Positions 25,512 to 34,058 of a stretch of 64,000 nt of DNA are shown piece after piece. Location: assembly GCF_022601735.1 (NCBI RefSeq), contig NZ_JAKUMM010000007.1, positions 62,001 to 126,000 of the forward strand, written 5' to 3'. The DNA is from Atopomonas sediminilitoris. Lineage in GTDB: Bacteria > Pseudomonadota > Gammaproteobacteria > Pseudomonadales > Pseudomonadaceae. The position numbers and the translations under genes were made by a program. Under the pieces are notes generated by a model. It was not told where the DNA came from. It saw nothing but the letters and a program-made list of their open reading frames with translations, and did no database searches. Each line of letters opens with the position of its first letter. Positions within the stretch are counted from its first letter, which is position 1.

Positions 25512-26153
25512 TTATTGGCCTAACGGCAAGACACGGTATTGCGGCGGTAGTTGTTGCTGGCCACTGATGGTGACATTGAGGTTTTTCAGATGACCATCTT
25601 TGATGCCATAGATAAAACCGTGGATCGACAGCGACTGCCCACGATGCCACGCGTTTTGCACAATGCTGGTGTGACTAACGTGCGCCACCTGATGGATCAC
25701 GTTGAGTTCGCACAGGCGATCAACTTGTGCTTCTTCATCAGGCAGATTTTTTAGCTCATCGGTGTGCTCGTAATACACATCGCGAATATTGCGCAGCCAG
25801 CAATCGATCAAGCCCAGTTGGCGGTTTTTCATCGCGGCCCGCACACCACCGCAACCGTAGTGGCCGGTGACCATGATGTGTTTGACCTTGAGCACTTCGA
25901 CGGCAAACTGAATCACCGACAGGCAGTTGATGTCCGTGTGCAGGACCACGTTGGCAACGTTGCGGTGTACAAACAGCTCGCCTGGCAGCAAGCCAACAAT
26001 TTCATTGGCCGGTACCCGCGAGTCGGAGCAGCCAATCCATAAATACTCTGGCGCTTGCTGGCGAGAGAGCTTTTCAAAAAACTGCGGATCCTCTTCCTTG
26101 ATCGCTTCGGCCCAACGAAGGTTGTTGTCGAACAGCTCCTGCAGGTCACTCAT
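25512..26153 (-). CDS. can: Beta-class carbonic anhydrase
   Basis: This cytoplasmic zinc enzyme interconverts CO2 and bicarbonate, supplying bicarbonate for carboxylases at air-level CO2. With the start at 26153 the protein has 213 residues. The zinc ligands fall exactly where they do in E. coli Can: Cys42 (GCSDSR, with Asp44 and Arg46), His98 and Cys101 (TGHYGCGG). The upstream in-frame codons are rejected because a GGAG Shine-Dalgarno fits the inner ATG. It is first gene of the unit with the EamA transporter. Confidence 0.95.
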   Translation of the reverse strand: MSDLQELFDNNLRWAEAIKEEDPQFFEKLSRQQAPEYLWIGCSDSRVPANEIVGLLPGELFVHRNVANVVLHTDINCLSVIQFAVEVLKVKHIMVTGHYGCGGVRAAMKNRQLGLIDCWLRNIRDVYYEHTDELKNLPDEEAQVDRLCELNVIHQVAHVSHTSIVQNAWHRGQSLSIHGFIYGIKDGHLKNLNVTISGQQQLPPQYRVLPLGQ

Positions 26154-26204
26154 AGTCTCGCTCCGCCTCAAATTGCCGCCACATTTTGCCGCCCACTCTA
26201 GGCA

Positions 26205-26234
26205 GCTGCTGCGGCTCTGACAAGCCGCAGCAGC
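26205..26234 (-). terminator. GC-rich hairpin after the 5'-nucleotidase gene
   Basis: GCTGCTGCGGCT (26205-26216) and AGCCGCAGCAGC (26223-26234) form a perfect 12-bp stem around CTGACA, 7 bp beyond the nucleotidase stop. There is no U-run on the minus strand, so termination strength is uncertain. Confidence 0.55.
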
Positions 26235-26240
26235 GCGAAG

Positions 26241-28166
26241 TCACACCCGACGCTTACGACGCCACCACCATAGCAGCAACAGCACCACCAGCAACGGCAC
26301 GCCAAGGGTCACACTCCACTGTAGCGCACCGGCATTACGCAGCAGGCTGGTAGGGTTAAAACTGGCGTGACGAATCATGCGCAGCTCATTGGCCGCGTCA
26401 TCGTCGGCAATATCCGCCAAGCCATCGCCATTGCTATCGGGCAGCCCGCGAACATGATCAAGCAGCGCTTGCCACTCTTTGTATTCCTGCACACCAGCCC
26501 GCTTGGCATCGGCATCAATCAGTGCCGCTTTGACGTCAGCCAGGGGCTGCCCTTGCGCATCTTTGGGCACCACACTGAGTAGCCCCTTGGAGATATCAGG
26601 AATCAACCAGGTAAAACTGCCCACGTAGGTGGTGGCGCCAATGCTGTACAACTGCGTATTGGCCGCGCTCAAGTCCAGCGCTTGATAGCCTTGTTGCGGG
26701 TTGCCCAGCCACACCTCTTCGACCCGATCAAACGGCACGCGATACGGGTTATAGGTGAACTTAAGGCCGGACAGGCGCGGGTAGTAACTGTCGTCGCGCA
26801 TTTGATAGGCCACGAGCAGCACTTCCAGCACGCTCTTGATTTCCTGCGCGCTGACGTAGGCTTTCATCAGAGGGTAACCCGGCGCATCGTCGGTCTCGCC
26901 AATGCCCAGCGGCGCAATGCGGAATAGATCCGAGACACTTTGCACGCCGTGCGCCCCCTGCATCACATCATCGCGAATGGTGCCGTTACCGGTGAAGGCG
27001 ATATCGCTCTGCGTGGCGTGGCGAATGGCGTCGGTGACCAAGTTGCCCAGCAACTGATCATCGTAGGCACGGGTTAAGGTGCGCGGTGTTTGCGCTAACG
27101 CTTGCTCAAACTGGTAGCCCTTAGGCGCCAACATCTGCTCGGTAACCACTTGCTTGAACTGCTCAACGTCGGCCGTGACAGCCGCCTTACCGGCCAACTT
27201 GTCGTTGATCGGGTGCAAGGTGTACGCCTGCACTTGCGGCCCGTTGTCGGTCAGGCGCATGCGCAGCTCGCCCAAGTGCTGAATCTCTGAACCGGCTTGC
27301 ATCACCGGCGTTTTGCCATTCACCAAAATCGGCCGCGGCAGCGCCGTGTGCGAATGCCCGCCGACCACGATATCGATCCCCGGCACCTGTTCAACCAGCT
27401 CCACTTCTTCGCCACGCCAACTGCCATTGGCCTCCTGCTTAACCCCCATGTGCGAGAGCAGAATCACCACGTCGACTTTTTCCACTTCGCGCAGTTGCTG
27501 CACCATGGCGCGCGCCACTTCCACCGGCTTGGCAAAGCTCAAAGGCTTGGTCATAGGGCTGACCTGTACCGCCCCTTCGCCGAGCAAACCGAACAGACCA
27601 AAACGAATACCACCGCGCTCCAGCACCTTGTACGGCTTGATCAAGCCGGCATCGTAGTGTGCTTTTAAGCGGTCATCGTCGGGGCTTGCCGGATCAAAGC
27701 GCATGTTGCTGGAGAGTAACTGCGGCAGGCGATCACCCTGCGCTTTCGCCGCCGCGCTGATCATCGTCGCTAAGCCTTGAGGGCGAAAATCGAACTCGTG
27801 ATTGCCCAGCACGGCAGCGTCGTAGCCCAGCTCCGCCATCAAGCGCAGCTCGCCACCGAGATCACGGGTAACCGTGTGAAACAGCGTGCCCATGGTGAAG
27901 TCGCCGCCATCCAGCAGCAGCACCGGCTCATCACCCATCGCCGCGCGGCGCTCATCGAGTAAGGTTGCCAAGCGCGCGACCCCGCCGACGGTGCTGTCAT
28001 CGTTGACTGTCGCAGGGGTGAACTCATTATTCGGGCCAAAGCCCAACAAGCGCGACTGCCAATCGTTGGTGTGCAAAATGGTGAAGGTTTTATCGGCGGC
28101 GTGCAGCGTAGCGGCCAGTGGTAAACACAGGCTTAGACACAGCGCAGAGAGTGCAGGCAGGCGCAT
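26241..28166 (-). CDS. Membrane-anchored UshA-like 5'-nucleotidase / metallophosphatase
   Basis: The 641-residue protein begins with a signal peptide (ALSALCLSLCLPLAATLHA). It has the calcineurin-like metal motifs of 5'-nucleotidases: TILHTNDW, LLDGGDF, LGNHEFDFR, LLSHMG and VGGHSHTA. The C-terminal nucleotide-recognition domain follows (GNLVTDAIRHATQSDIAFTGNG). Unlike UshA it ends with a DSNGDGLADIADD calcium-type loop (from about residue 577) and a C-terminal membrane anchor with a basic tail (WWWRRKRRV). It would dephosphorylate nucleotides in the periplasm while tethered to the inner membrane. It is a single gene. Confidence 0.9.
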   Translation of the reverse strand: MRLPALSALCLSLCLPLAATLHAADKTFTILHTNDWQSRLLGFGPNNEFTPATVNDDSTVGGVARLATLLDERRAAMGDEPVLLLDGGDFTMGTLFHTVTRDLGGELRLMAELGYDAAVLGNHEFDFRPQGLATMISAAAKAQGDRLPQLLSSNMRFDPASPDDDRLKAHYDAGLIKPYKVLERGGIRFGLFGLLGEGAVQVSPMTKPLSFAKPVEVARAMVQQLREVEKVDVVILLSHMGVKQEANGSWRGEEVELVEQVPGIDIVVGGHSHTALPRPILVNGKTPVMQAGSEIQHLGELRMRLTDNGPQVQAYTLHPINDKLAGKAAVTADVEQFKQVVTEQMLAPKGYQFEQALAQTPRTLTRAYDDQLLGNLVTDAIRHATQSDIAFTGNGTIRDDVMQGAHGVQSVSDLFRIAPLGIGETDDAPGYPLMKAYVSAQEIKSVLEVLLVAYQMRDDSYYPRLSGLKFTYNPYRVPFDRVEEVWLGNPQQGYQALDLSAANTQLYSIGATTYVGSFTWLIPDISKGLLSVVPKDAQGQPLADVKAALIDADAKRAGVQEYKEWQALLDHVRGLPDSNGDGLADIADDDAANELRMIRHASFNPTSLLRNAGALQWSVTLGVPLLVVLLLLWWWRRKRRV

Positions 28167-28280
28167 GGGCGATCCTTGTTATAAGAATAAAGCGCCAGTG
28201 TACTCAGTGATGCCGCGCGCTGCGCTAGGTAATTCGGTCAGCGCGGGTGGCAAATTCGGCCAAGTGTTGCTGGCCTGCTC

Positions 28281-28739
28281 TCAGTCGTCGAGCAAGGTGT
28301 AGGCCATGACCAAGGCGTCTTCGCGGCCATCCGCGGCGGGGTAATAATCGCGCCGGCGACCAATCTCATTAAAGCCAAAGCGCTCGTACAAACGGTAGGC
28401 CGGTGCGTTGGATTCGCGCACTTCGAGATAACAGGTCAGACACTCTTGCGCCTGGGCGCGCGCCATCAGGTGCTCTAACAGTTTCAAGCCAAGGCCCTGG
28501 CCTTGGTTCTCGGGCTTGACGGTGATGTTGAGCAAGTGCGCCTCATCCAGCACACGATTGATCACCCCGTGACCAATTTGCTGTGCGCCTAAAAACATCA
28601 GCCAGCCTTCGTAGCCGGTTTTTAGGCAGTCGGCAAAGATGCCACGTGTCCAGGGGTGGGAGAACGCCGCAAACTCAATGGCCACCACTGCATCTAAATC
28701 CGCCGCAGTCATCGGGCGGAAACTCAGGCCATCGGTCAT
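28281..28739 (-). CDS. rimI: Ribosomal-protein-alanine N-acetyltransferase RimI
   Basis: RimI acetylates the N-terminal alanine of ribosomal protein S18 using acetyl-CoA. With the ATG at 28739 the protein has 152 residues, close to the 148 of E. coli RimI. GNAT motifs are clear: the acetyl-CoA loop ENQGQGLGLKLL, then YLEVRESNAPAYRLYERFGF and RRRDYY. The start is set by a TAATG overlap with the stop of the upstream psi-like gene, indicating translational coupling, the same order as holD-rimI in E. coli. Confidence 0.92.
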   Translation of the reverse strand: MTDGLSFRPMTAADLDAVVAIEFAAFSHPWTRGIFADCLKTGYEGWLMFLGAQQIGHGVINRVLDEAHLLNITVKPENQGQGLGLKLLEHLMARAQAQECLTCYLEVRESNAPAYRLYERFGFNEIGRRRDYYPAADGREDALVMAYTLLDD

Positions 28740-29686
28740 TACGCGTGTTCCGTGTGAAAGGTCGATAACGCCGCCCAAGTGGCGCGTTTCAGATCGCTGT
28801 TACCCAGTAGCTGTTCAAGCTCTGGCAGGCATAACGCCGGCACCGCCAGAATGCTACCAACGCTTAAGTCGTGCACCGGCGCATCCCCGCCCTGCACACA
28901 GGCTAGACGCGGGGCTGCACCGATCAACCACAGCCGCGTTAAGGGCTGCCCCAAATGGCGCGACTCGGTAAGGATGGTCAAATAATCACGGGCGGCGCCG
29001 GCATCGCGCGGCAAGTTGCCTTGCTTATCCAGCGGCCAATGTACGGTCTCACGATCCCAGTGCGGGGCACTCGCCCCGACGGCCAACAGCAAATCGTTCA
29101 ACAAGCGATAGGCCGGATCGCGCTGCCCCAAGGGCTCGCCCAGCGGCAAACTAAGCCAAACTCCCAAATCACCACAGCGAGCAAACTGCACAGTAAAACG
29201 CGGGTTAGTCGCACTCGCGGTTTGCGCTTGAGCCGAGACAGCGCCTGAACCAGCCGGACTGCTAACCGGCTCAATCAAGGCTTGCGCGTCCAGCTCGCCA
29301 CTCGCGCTGACCGCAGGTTTAGTCGAGGGTGTTGCCACCACAGGTGCCGCTGACGTGGGCGCCACTGCAGATGGCTTGGCTGATGTGGCAGGCGCAGGGC
29401 TTTGTAACTCTTGGCGCACGGCGGCCAACGGGTTAGCACTCGCCTTGGCTGCTGACGCCGCAGGCGTCGTAGCCGATGCGGCTGATTCAGCCGACTCAGC
29501 CGTCGATGACGCAGAGGACACAGAAGGCGCAGCCGGCTTGCGCGCGGCTGAGGTAGCCGGCTCAGCCGTGCTGGCCAGCGCCAGCAAGTCAGCTGACGAT
29601 GGGGCCGCACCCGGAATTACCCCGCGCGGCACCCAACTGGCAATCTGCATGGCCTCAAGGTAGGCCAAACGCTGCGCTTGCTGCAT
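28739..29686 (-). CDS. DNA polymerase III psi (HolD)-like protein with Ala/Ser/Pro-rich linker
   Basis: Function is inferred. The 315-residue protein is directly upstream of rimI, as holD is in E. coli. Its ends resemble HolD: an N-terminal helix with a conserved tryptophan (YLEAMQIASWVPRG; HolD has LGITQWSLRRP), and a C-terminal LWLIG...HDLSVGSILAVPAL...RATWAALSTFHTEH pattern (HolD: SWRLG...ARAALWQQI). Between residues about 30 and 155 is a low-complexity Ala/Ser/Pro-rich linker absent from the 137-residue E. coli psi. Psi links the clamp loader to SSB through chi. Many annotations would simply say hypothetical. Confidence 0.55.
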   Translation of the reverse strand: MQQAQRLAYLEAMQIASWVPRGVIPGAAPSSADLLALASTAEPATSAARKPAAPSVSSASSTAESAESAASATTPAASAAKASANPLAAVRQELQSPAPATSAKPSAVAPTSAAPVVATPSTKPAVSASGELDAQALIEPVSSPAGSGAVSAQAQTASATNPRFTVQFARCGDLGVWLSLPLGEPLGQRDPAYRLLNDLLLAVGASAPHWDRETVHWPLDKQGNLPRDAGAARDYLTILTESRHLGQPLTRLWLIGAAPRLACVQGGDAPVHDLSVGSILAVPALCLPELEQLLGNSDLKRATWAALSTFHTEHA

Positions 29687-29688
29687 GG

Positions 29689-31233
29689 TTAAACGTCTGC
29701 ACCTTGCGGGTGGGCTTTTTCCATGCCGGACTGCATCAGGTTGAGCGCATTGATATAGGCCTTGGCTGACGCCACGACGATGTCGGTGTCGGCACCATTA
29801 CCATTCACAATGCGCCCGCCTTTCTCCAAACGCACCGTCACTTCGCCTTGCGAGTCGGTGCCTTGGGTGATGGCGTTGACCGAATACAGCTGCAACGTAG
29901 CACCGCTGTTGACCAGCGACTCAATCGCGCGGAAGGAGGCATCCACCGGGCCGCTACCTTCGGCATCGGCCTTGCTTTCGTGGCCGTCCACACTCAGCAC
30001 GATGTGCGCGTGCGGTACTTCGCCGGTTTTTGAGGCCACCTCCAGATAGGCCAGCTTGAAGTGTTCTTCAACCTCGGCCAGCGTGTCAGAAACCAGCGCT
30101 TGCAAATCTTCATCGAAGATTTCGTGCTTTTTATCGGCCAGCTCTTTGAAGCGCGCGAAGGCGGCGTTCAATTCAGCTTCACCGGCCAGCTGAATACCAA
30201 GCTCTTCAAGGCGCGTGCGGAAAGCGTTACGCCCGGAATGCTTGCCCATGACCATTTTATTGGTGTGCCAGCCGACATCCTGCGCACTCATGATCTCGTA
30301 GGTTTCACGGTGCTTGAGTACGCCGTCTTGGTGAATGCCCGACTCATGCGCAAAAGCGTTGGCGCCGACGATGGCCTTGTTCGGCTGCACAGGGAAGCCG
30401 GTTATACCGCTGACCAAGCGCGAGGTACTGAGGATATGCGGGGTGTCGATATTGGTGTGCACGTTGAGCAAGTCTTTGCGCGTCTTGATCGCCATGACCA
30501 CTTCTTCCAACGAGGCATTACCCGCGCGCTCGCCCAAGCCATTGATGGTGCATTCGATCTGCCGCGCACCAGCGACCACCGCCGCCAACGAGTTGGCCAC
30601 CGCGAGGCCTAAGTCGTTATGGCAGTGCACCGAGAACACCGCCTTATCGGCGTTGGGGATGCGCGCTAAGAGCTGCGCCATGGTCTCGGCGTATTGATGC
30701 GGAATCGCGTAGCCGACGGTGTCTGGAATATTGATCGTGGTCGCGCCCGCATCGATAGCGGCTTCAATGATGCGACAGAGAAAATCCAGCTCGCTGCGGC
30801 CGGCGTCTTCGCAGGAGAACTCGACGTTATCGGTATGACTGCGCGCGCGCTTGACCGCATGAATCGCTTGGGCAATCACCTGATCAGGCTGCATGCGCAG
30901 CTTGTACTGCATGTGAATCGGGCTGGTGGCGATAAAGGTGTGAATGCGCCCGGAGTTGGCGTTTTTCAGCGCTTCGGCGGCACGATCGATATCGGCATCC
31001 ACGGCGCGAGCCAGCGAGCAAATGGTGCTGTCTTTGATGGTGTCAGCAATCGCCTTGACTGCCTCAAAGTCGCCGGGACTGGCAATCGCAAAGCCGGCTT
31101 CGATCACGTCCACGCGCATACGCTCTAGGGCTTTGGCAATGCGCAGCTTTTCTTCCTTGGTCATGGAAGCGCCGGGGCTTTGCTCACCATCACGCAGGGT
31201 GGTATCAAAAATAATGACGCGATCGCTGCTCAT
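29689..31233 (-). CDS. leuA: 2-isopropylmalate synthase
   Basis: LeuA condenses acetyl-CoA with 2-oxoisovalerate, the first committed step of leucine synthesis. The 514-residue protein starts with the HMGL motif [15 protein letters not shown]. The metal-binding HCHNDLG lies mid-barrel, a second signature ([11 protein letters not shown]) follows, and the C-terminal LeuA dimer/leucine-feedback domain is present ([27 protein letters not shown]). Length and pattern match the E. coli-type short form rather than the ~556-residue form. A GAGGAG Shine-Dalgarno precedes the ATG. I see no leucine-rich leader peptide in the 120-bp upstream region. Confidence 0.96.
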   Translation of the reverse strand: MSSDRVIIFDTTLRDGEQSPGASMTKEEKLRIAKALERMRVDVIEAGFAIASPGDFEAVKAIADTIKDSTICSLARAVDADIDRAAEALKNANSGRIHTFIATSPIHMQYKLRMQPDQVIAQAIHAVKRARSHTDNVEFSCEDAGRSELDFLCRIIEAAIDAGATTINIPDTVGYAIPHQYAETMAQLLARIPNADKAVFSVHCHNDLGLAVANSLAAVVAGARQIECTINGLGERAGNASLEEVVMAIKTRKDLLNVHTNIDTPHILSTSRLVSGITGFPVQPNKAIVGANAFAHESGIHQDGVLKHRETYEIMSAQDVGWHTNKMVMGKHSGRNAFRTRLEELGIQLAGEAELNAAFARFKELADKKHEIFDEDLQALVSDTLAEVEEHFKLAYLEVASKTGEVPHAHIVLSVDGHESKADAEGSGPVDASFRAIESLVNSGATLQLYSVNAITQGTDSQGEVTVRLEKGGRIVNGNGADTDIVVASAKAYINALNLMQSGMEKAHPQGADV

Positions 31234-31354
31234 AGAAGCTCCTCACAGGGCAGGCCTTGCAGCCTGACAAATTGTTATAAACCGATTGTCGCGTGAAATG
31301 CCCCACGGGTGAAGCCTGATCTACGCCGCGCCGCCAAGACAGCGACTAAAAGCA

Positions 31355-31380
31355 AAACGGCTCCACCGAGGGAGCCGTTT
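31355..31380 (-). terminator. Terminator of the norspermidine operon
   Basis: AAACGGCTCC (31355-31364) pairs with GGAGCCGTTT (31371-31380), 20 bp after the carboxynorspermidine dehydrogenase stop. On the minus strand the tail reads TTTTGCTTTT. Confidence 0.82.
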
Positions 31381-31399
31381 GCGTGCGACAGGCCGTTAA

Positions 31400-32641
31400 T
31401 CAGAACTGATCCCACGGCAAATCACGAGTGCCTTCTTTAATACGCGTGGGCAAGCCCATGGTATCGAGCAAGGCGAGGAACGGCTTGGCCGGCAGCTGTT
31501 CAACGTTTTGCATCTGCTGGGCATCCCACTCGCCACGCGCAACCAACAGCGCCGCGGCAACCGGCGGCACGCCCGCGGTGTAGGAAATCCCTTGGCTCGC
31601 TGTTTCAGCATACGCCTCGGCATGATCGGCCACGTTGTAGACCAACAGCTCACGCGGCTGGCCGTCTTTTTGCCCTTTGATCACATCACCAATGCAGGTT
31701 TTGCCGCTGTAGGTGGGCGCTAACGAGGCCGGATCCGGCAGCACCGCTTTCACCACTTTCAAAGGCACCACGCTTAAGCCTTCAGCGGTGGTAACCGGCT
31801 TTTCAGACAACAGACCGAGGTTTTTCAGCACCGTAAACACGTTGATGTAGTGCTCGCCAAAGCCCATCCAGAAACGCACATTGGGCACGTTGAGGTGCTT
31901 GGACAACGAATGCACTTCGTCGTGACCGGTCAGGTACAGGCTTTGCTCGCCCACCACGGGCAAGTCATCGGTACGCTTGACCTCAAACATGCTGTTGGGC
32001 GTCCACTGGCTGTTCTGCCAGCTCCATACCGTGCCGGTGAACTCGCGGAAGTTAATTTCCGGGTCAAAATTGGTCGCAAAATATTTACCGTGCGAACCGG
32101 CATTCACATCGAGGATGTCGATCGACTCGATGCTGTCAAAATGTTCTTGCTGAGCCAACGCGGCATAGGCGTTGACGACACCCGGATCAAAGCCCACGCC
32201 CAAAATGGCGGTGATGCCTTTGTCTTTGCATTCATCCAGATGCTTCCACTCGTAGTTGGCATACCACGGCGGGGTTTCACAAATCTTGCTCGGGTCTTCA
32301 TGGATGGCGGTGTCGAGGTAAGCCGCACCGGTATCGATGCAAGCGCGCAGCACTGACATGTTCAAGAAGGCGGAGCCAACGTTAATCACGATCTGCGATT
32401 GAGTCTCACGGATCAGCGCACTGGTCGCGGCAATATCCAGCGCATCCAAGGCATACGCCTTGATTTCGCCCGGCTGCTTGAGGCTGCCTTTGGCGTTGAT
32501 ACTGTCGATGATGGCCTGGCACTTGGAGATGTTACGCGACGCGATAGCAATACGACCGAGTTCGTCGTTGTGCTGCGCGCACTTATGGGCCACCACCTTG
32601 GCGACACCTCCGGCACCAATGATAAGAACGTTCTTCTTCAT
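31400..32641 (-). CDS. Carboxynorspermidine synthase/dehydrogenase (saccharopine dehydrogenase family)
   Basis: The 413-residue protein has the saccharopine-dehydrogenase-like NAD(P) motif VLIIGAGGVAKVVAHKC at its N-terminus. It also carries family blocks such as VINVGSAFLNMSVLRACIDTGAAYLD in outline and GVGFDPGVVNAYA. Paired with NspC it should catalyse reductive condensation of aspartate semialdehyde with 1,3-diaminopropane (or putrescine) to carboxynorspermidine (carboxyspermidine), the alternative polyamine route known from Vibrio. It starts 21 bp after the nspC stop and ends at a terminator. True saccharopine dehydrogenase is less likely given this neighbour. Confidence 0.9.
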   Translation of the reverse strand: MKKNVLIIGAGGVAKVVAHKCAQHNDELGRIAIASRNISKCQAIIDSINAKGSLKQPGEIKAYALDALDIAATSALIRETQSQIVINVGSAFLNMSVLRACIDTGAAYLDTAIHEDPSKICETPPWYANYEWKHLDECKDKGITAILGVGFDPGVVNAYAALAQQEHFDSIESIDILDVNAGSHGKYFATNFDPEINFREFTGTVWSWQNSQWTPNSMFEVKRTDDLPVVGEQSLYLTGHDEVHSLSKHLNVPNVRFWMGFGEHYINVFTVLKNLGLLSEKPVTTAEGLSVVPLKVVKAVLPDPASLAPTYSGKTCIGDVIKGQKDGQPRELLVYNVADHAEAYAETASQGISYTAGVPPVAAALLVARGEWDAQQMQNVEQLPAKPFLALLDTMGLPTRIKEGTRDLPWDQF

Positions 32642-32662
32642 TTATCTCCCCTGCTGTCAGCG

Positions 32663-33760
32663 TTAAGACAGGCTGGACAGGTAGTCATTAAAGGTAAATT
32701 CACGCACCACTTCGACTGTGCCGTCGAGCTGACGCACTGCAATGGCCGGCATTTTTACGCCGTTAAACCAATTCTTTTTCACCATGGTGTAACCCGCCGC
32801 ATCAATAAACGACAGGCGATCACCAATGGCCAACGGGCGATCAAAATTGAACTCGCCAAAAATATCGCCCGCCAAGCACGACTTACCGCACACCATATAG
32901 CGGTGCTCGCCCTCGCACGGCGCCATCTTGGCGTCTTGGCGGTAAATCAACAGGTCCAGCATGTGCGCTTCGATGGAGCTATCCACCACGGCCAGATGCT
33001 TGCCATTGTAGAGGGTGTCGAGCACGGTCACTTCCAGCGAGCTACTCAGGGTGATGGCCGCTTCGCCTGGCTCCAAGTACACCTGCACGCCGTACTGCTC
33101 GGAGAACTGTTTTAAGCGTGCACAAAACTGATCGACCGGATAATCGTCGCCGGTAAAGTGAATACCGCCGCCCAAACTCACCCAGCTGACTTTATGCAGC
33201 AGATGGCCAAAGCGTTGTTCGATGGTGCCGAGCATTTGGTCAAACAAAGCGAAATCGCCGTTCTCACAATTATTGTGGAACATGAAGCCTGAGACCTTCT
33301 CGATCACTGCTTCGATCTTGCTGGCATCCCACTCGCCCAAGCGACTGTATGGCCGCGCCGGGTCGGCAATGATGAACTCGGAGCTGGACACCTGCGGGTT
33401 CACCCGCAAACCGCGAATCTTATCGGCGGTGGCGGCTTCGTAACGCTCTAGCTGGCCAATGGTGTTGAAGATGATCTTGTCGCAGTTCTCGACCATTTCG
33501 TCGATTTCATCGTCGGCCCACGCCACGCTGTAGGCATGGGTCTCGCCGGCAAACTTCTGGCGCCCCAACTTCAACTCAAACAACGAGCTGGACGTGGTGC
33601 CGTCCATGTACTCCTGCATCAGGTCAAACACCGACCACGTGGCAAAGCACTTCAGCGCCAGCAAGGCTTTAGCACCGGATTGTTCGCGCACGTAACGGAT
33701 CTTTTCCAAGTTGCGCAAAAGCTTTTGCTTATCGATGAGGTAGTAAGGCGTTTTGATCAT
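32663..33760 (-). CDS. nspC: Carboxynorspermidine decarboxylase
   Basis: NspC is a PLP enzyme that decarboxylates carboxynorspermidine to norspermidine (or carboxyspermidine to spermidine). The 365-residue protein has the alanine-racemase-fold N-terminal barrel with the PLP lysine at about residue 37 (LLALKCFATW). Downstream are the family features SLGGGIHF, YLEPGEAA and the C-terminal MVCGKSCLAGDIFGEF with the catalytic cysteine. The start at 33760 is preferred over the frame's first codon at 33781 because it has an AGGGT Shine-Dalgarno and the family N-terminus (IKTPYYLID). First gene of a two-gene operon. Confidence 0.93.
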   Translation of the reverse strand: MIKTPYYLIDKQKLLRNLEKIRYVREQSGAKALLALKCFATWSVFDLMQEYMDGTTSSSLFELKLGRQKFAGETHAYSVAWADDEIDEMVENCDKIIFNTIGQLERYEAATADKIRGLRVNPQVSSSEFIIADPARPYSRLGEWDASKIEAVIEKVSGFMFHNNCENGDFALFDQMLGTIEQRFGHLLHKVSWVSLGGGIHFTGDDYPVDQFCARLKQFSEQYGVQVYLEPGEAAITLSSSLEVTVLDTLYNGKHLAVVDSSIEAHMLDLLIYRQDAKMAPCEGEHRYMVCGKSCLAGDIFGEFNFDRPLAIGDRLSFIDAAGYTMVKKNWFNGVKMPAIAVRQLDGTVEVVREFTFNDYLSSLS

Positions 33761-33822
33761 GACGGTACCCTGTTCGGCCAACCGGTCCGGCCCTGACAGG
33801 CCATAAAAAATGAAAGGGGCGA

Positions 33823-33851
33823 ATTGTGCCTATCTCAGCGCAGATGCGTAA
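33823..33851 (-). promoter_or_regulatory. Candidate sigma-70 promoter for nspC
   Basis: On the minus strand TTACGC (33851-33846) and CACAAT (33828-33823) are 17 bp apart, about 65 bp upstream of the nspC start. The match is moderate. The rest of the 33782-33980 interval shows no gene. Confidence 0.35.
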
Positions 33852-33982
33852 GCCTCTTTTCGCTCTTTACGCAGCAAATCGACTGTTTTCGGCGTCTATT
33901 TGACCAAGGGCATTCTGCGCAAGACATTGCACTACCCTACCGACTTGCGGCTGAGGATAAAAAACCTAAGTGACAAAATGCA

Positions 33983-34012
33983 CAACGCCCACCATGGCAA
34001 TGGTAGGCGTTG
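33983..34012 (-). terminator. Terminator of the five-gene exported-protein cluster
   Basis: CAACGCC-C-ACCAT (33983-33995) pairs with ATGGT-A-GGCGTTG (34000-34012) around GGCA, with one C-A mismatch. It lies 46 bp after the last gene's stop. The minus-strand tail is TGCATTTTGT, so it is moderately U-rich. Confidence 0.65.
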
Positions 34013-34058
34013 AAGATCACGCAGCGACGGGTTGCGACGAGCGCAACCGGCTGCACAC

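Noticed and set aside
29230-29600. Repeat array or CRISPR-like structure in the psi-like gene
   Set aside because: The repetitiveness comes from Ala/Ser/Pro-rich coding sequence in frame; there are no constant repeats with variable spacers.
30061-30612. A 183-codon plus-strand frame inside leuA, with similar long frames at 23716-24276 and 36129-36680
   Set aside because: All are antisense shadows of well-supported genes with no ribosome-binding site or recognisable protein.
31234-31354. Leucine attenuator leader before leuA
   Set aside because: No short ORF with consecutive leucine codons and no terminator/antiterminator pair were found; the only hairpin there belongs to the upstream operon.
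31400-32641. Lysine-pathway saccharopine dehydrogenase
   Set aside because: The operon partner is carboxynorspermidine decarboxylase and the sequence fits the polyamine branch of the family.
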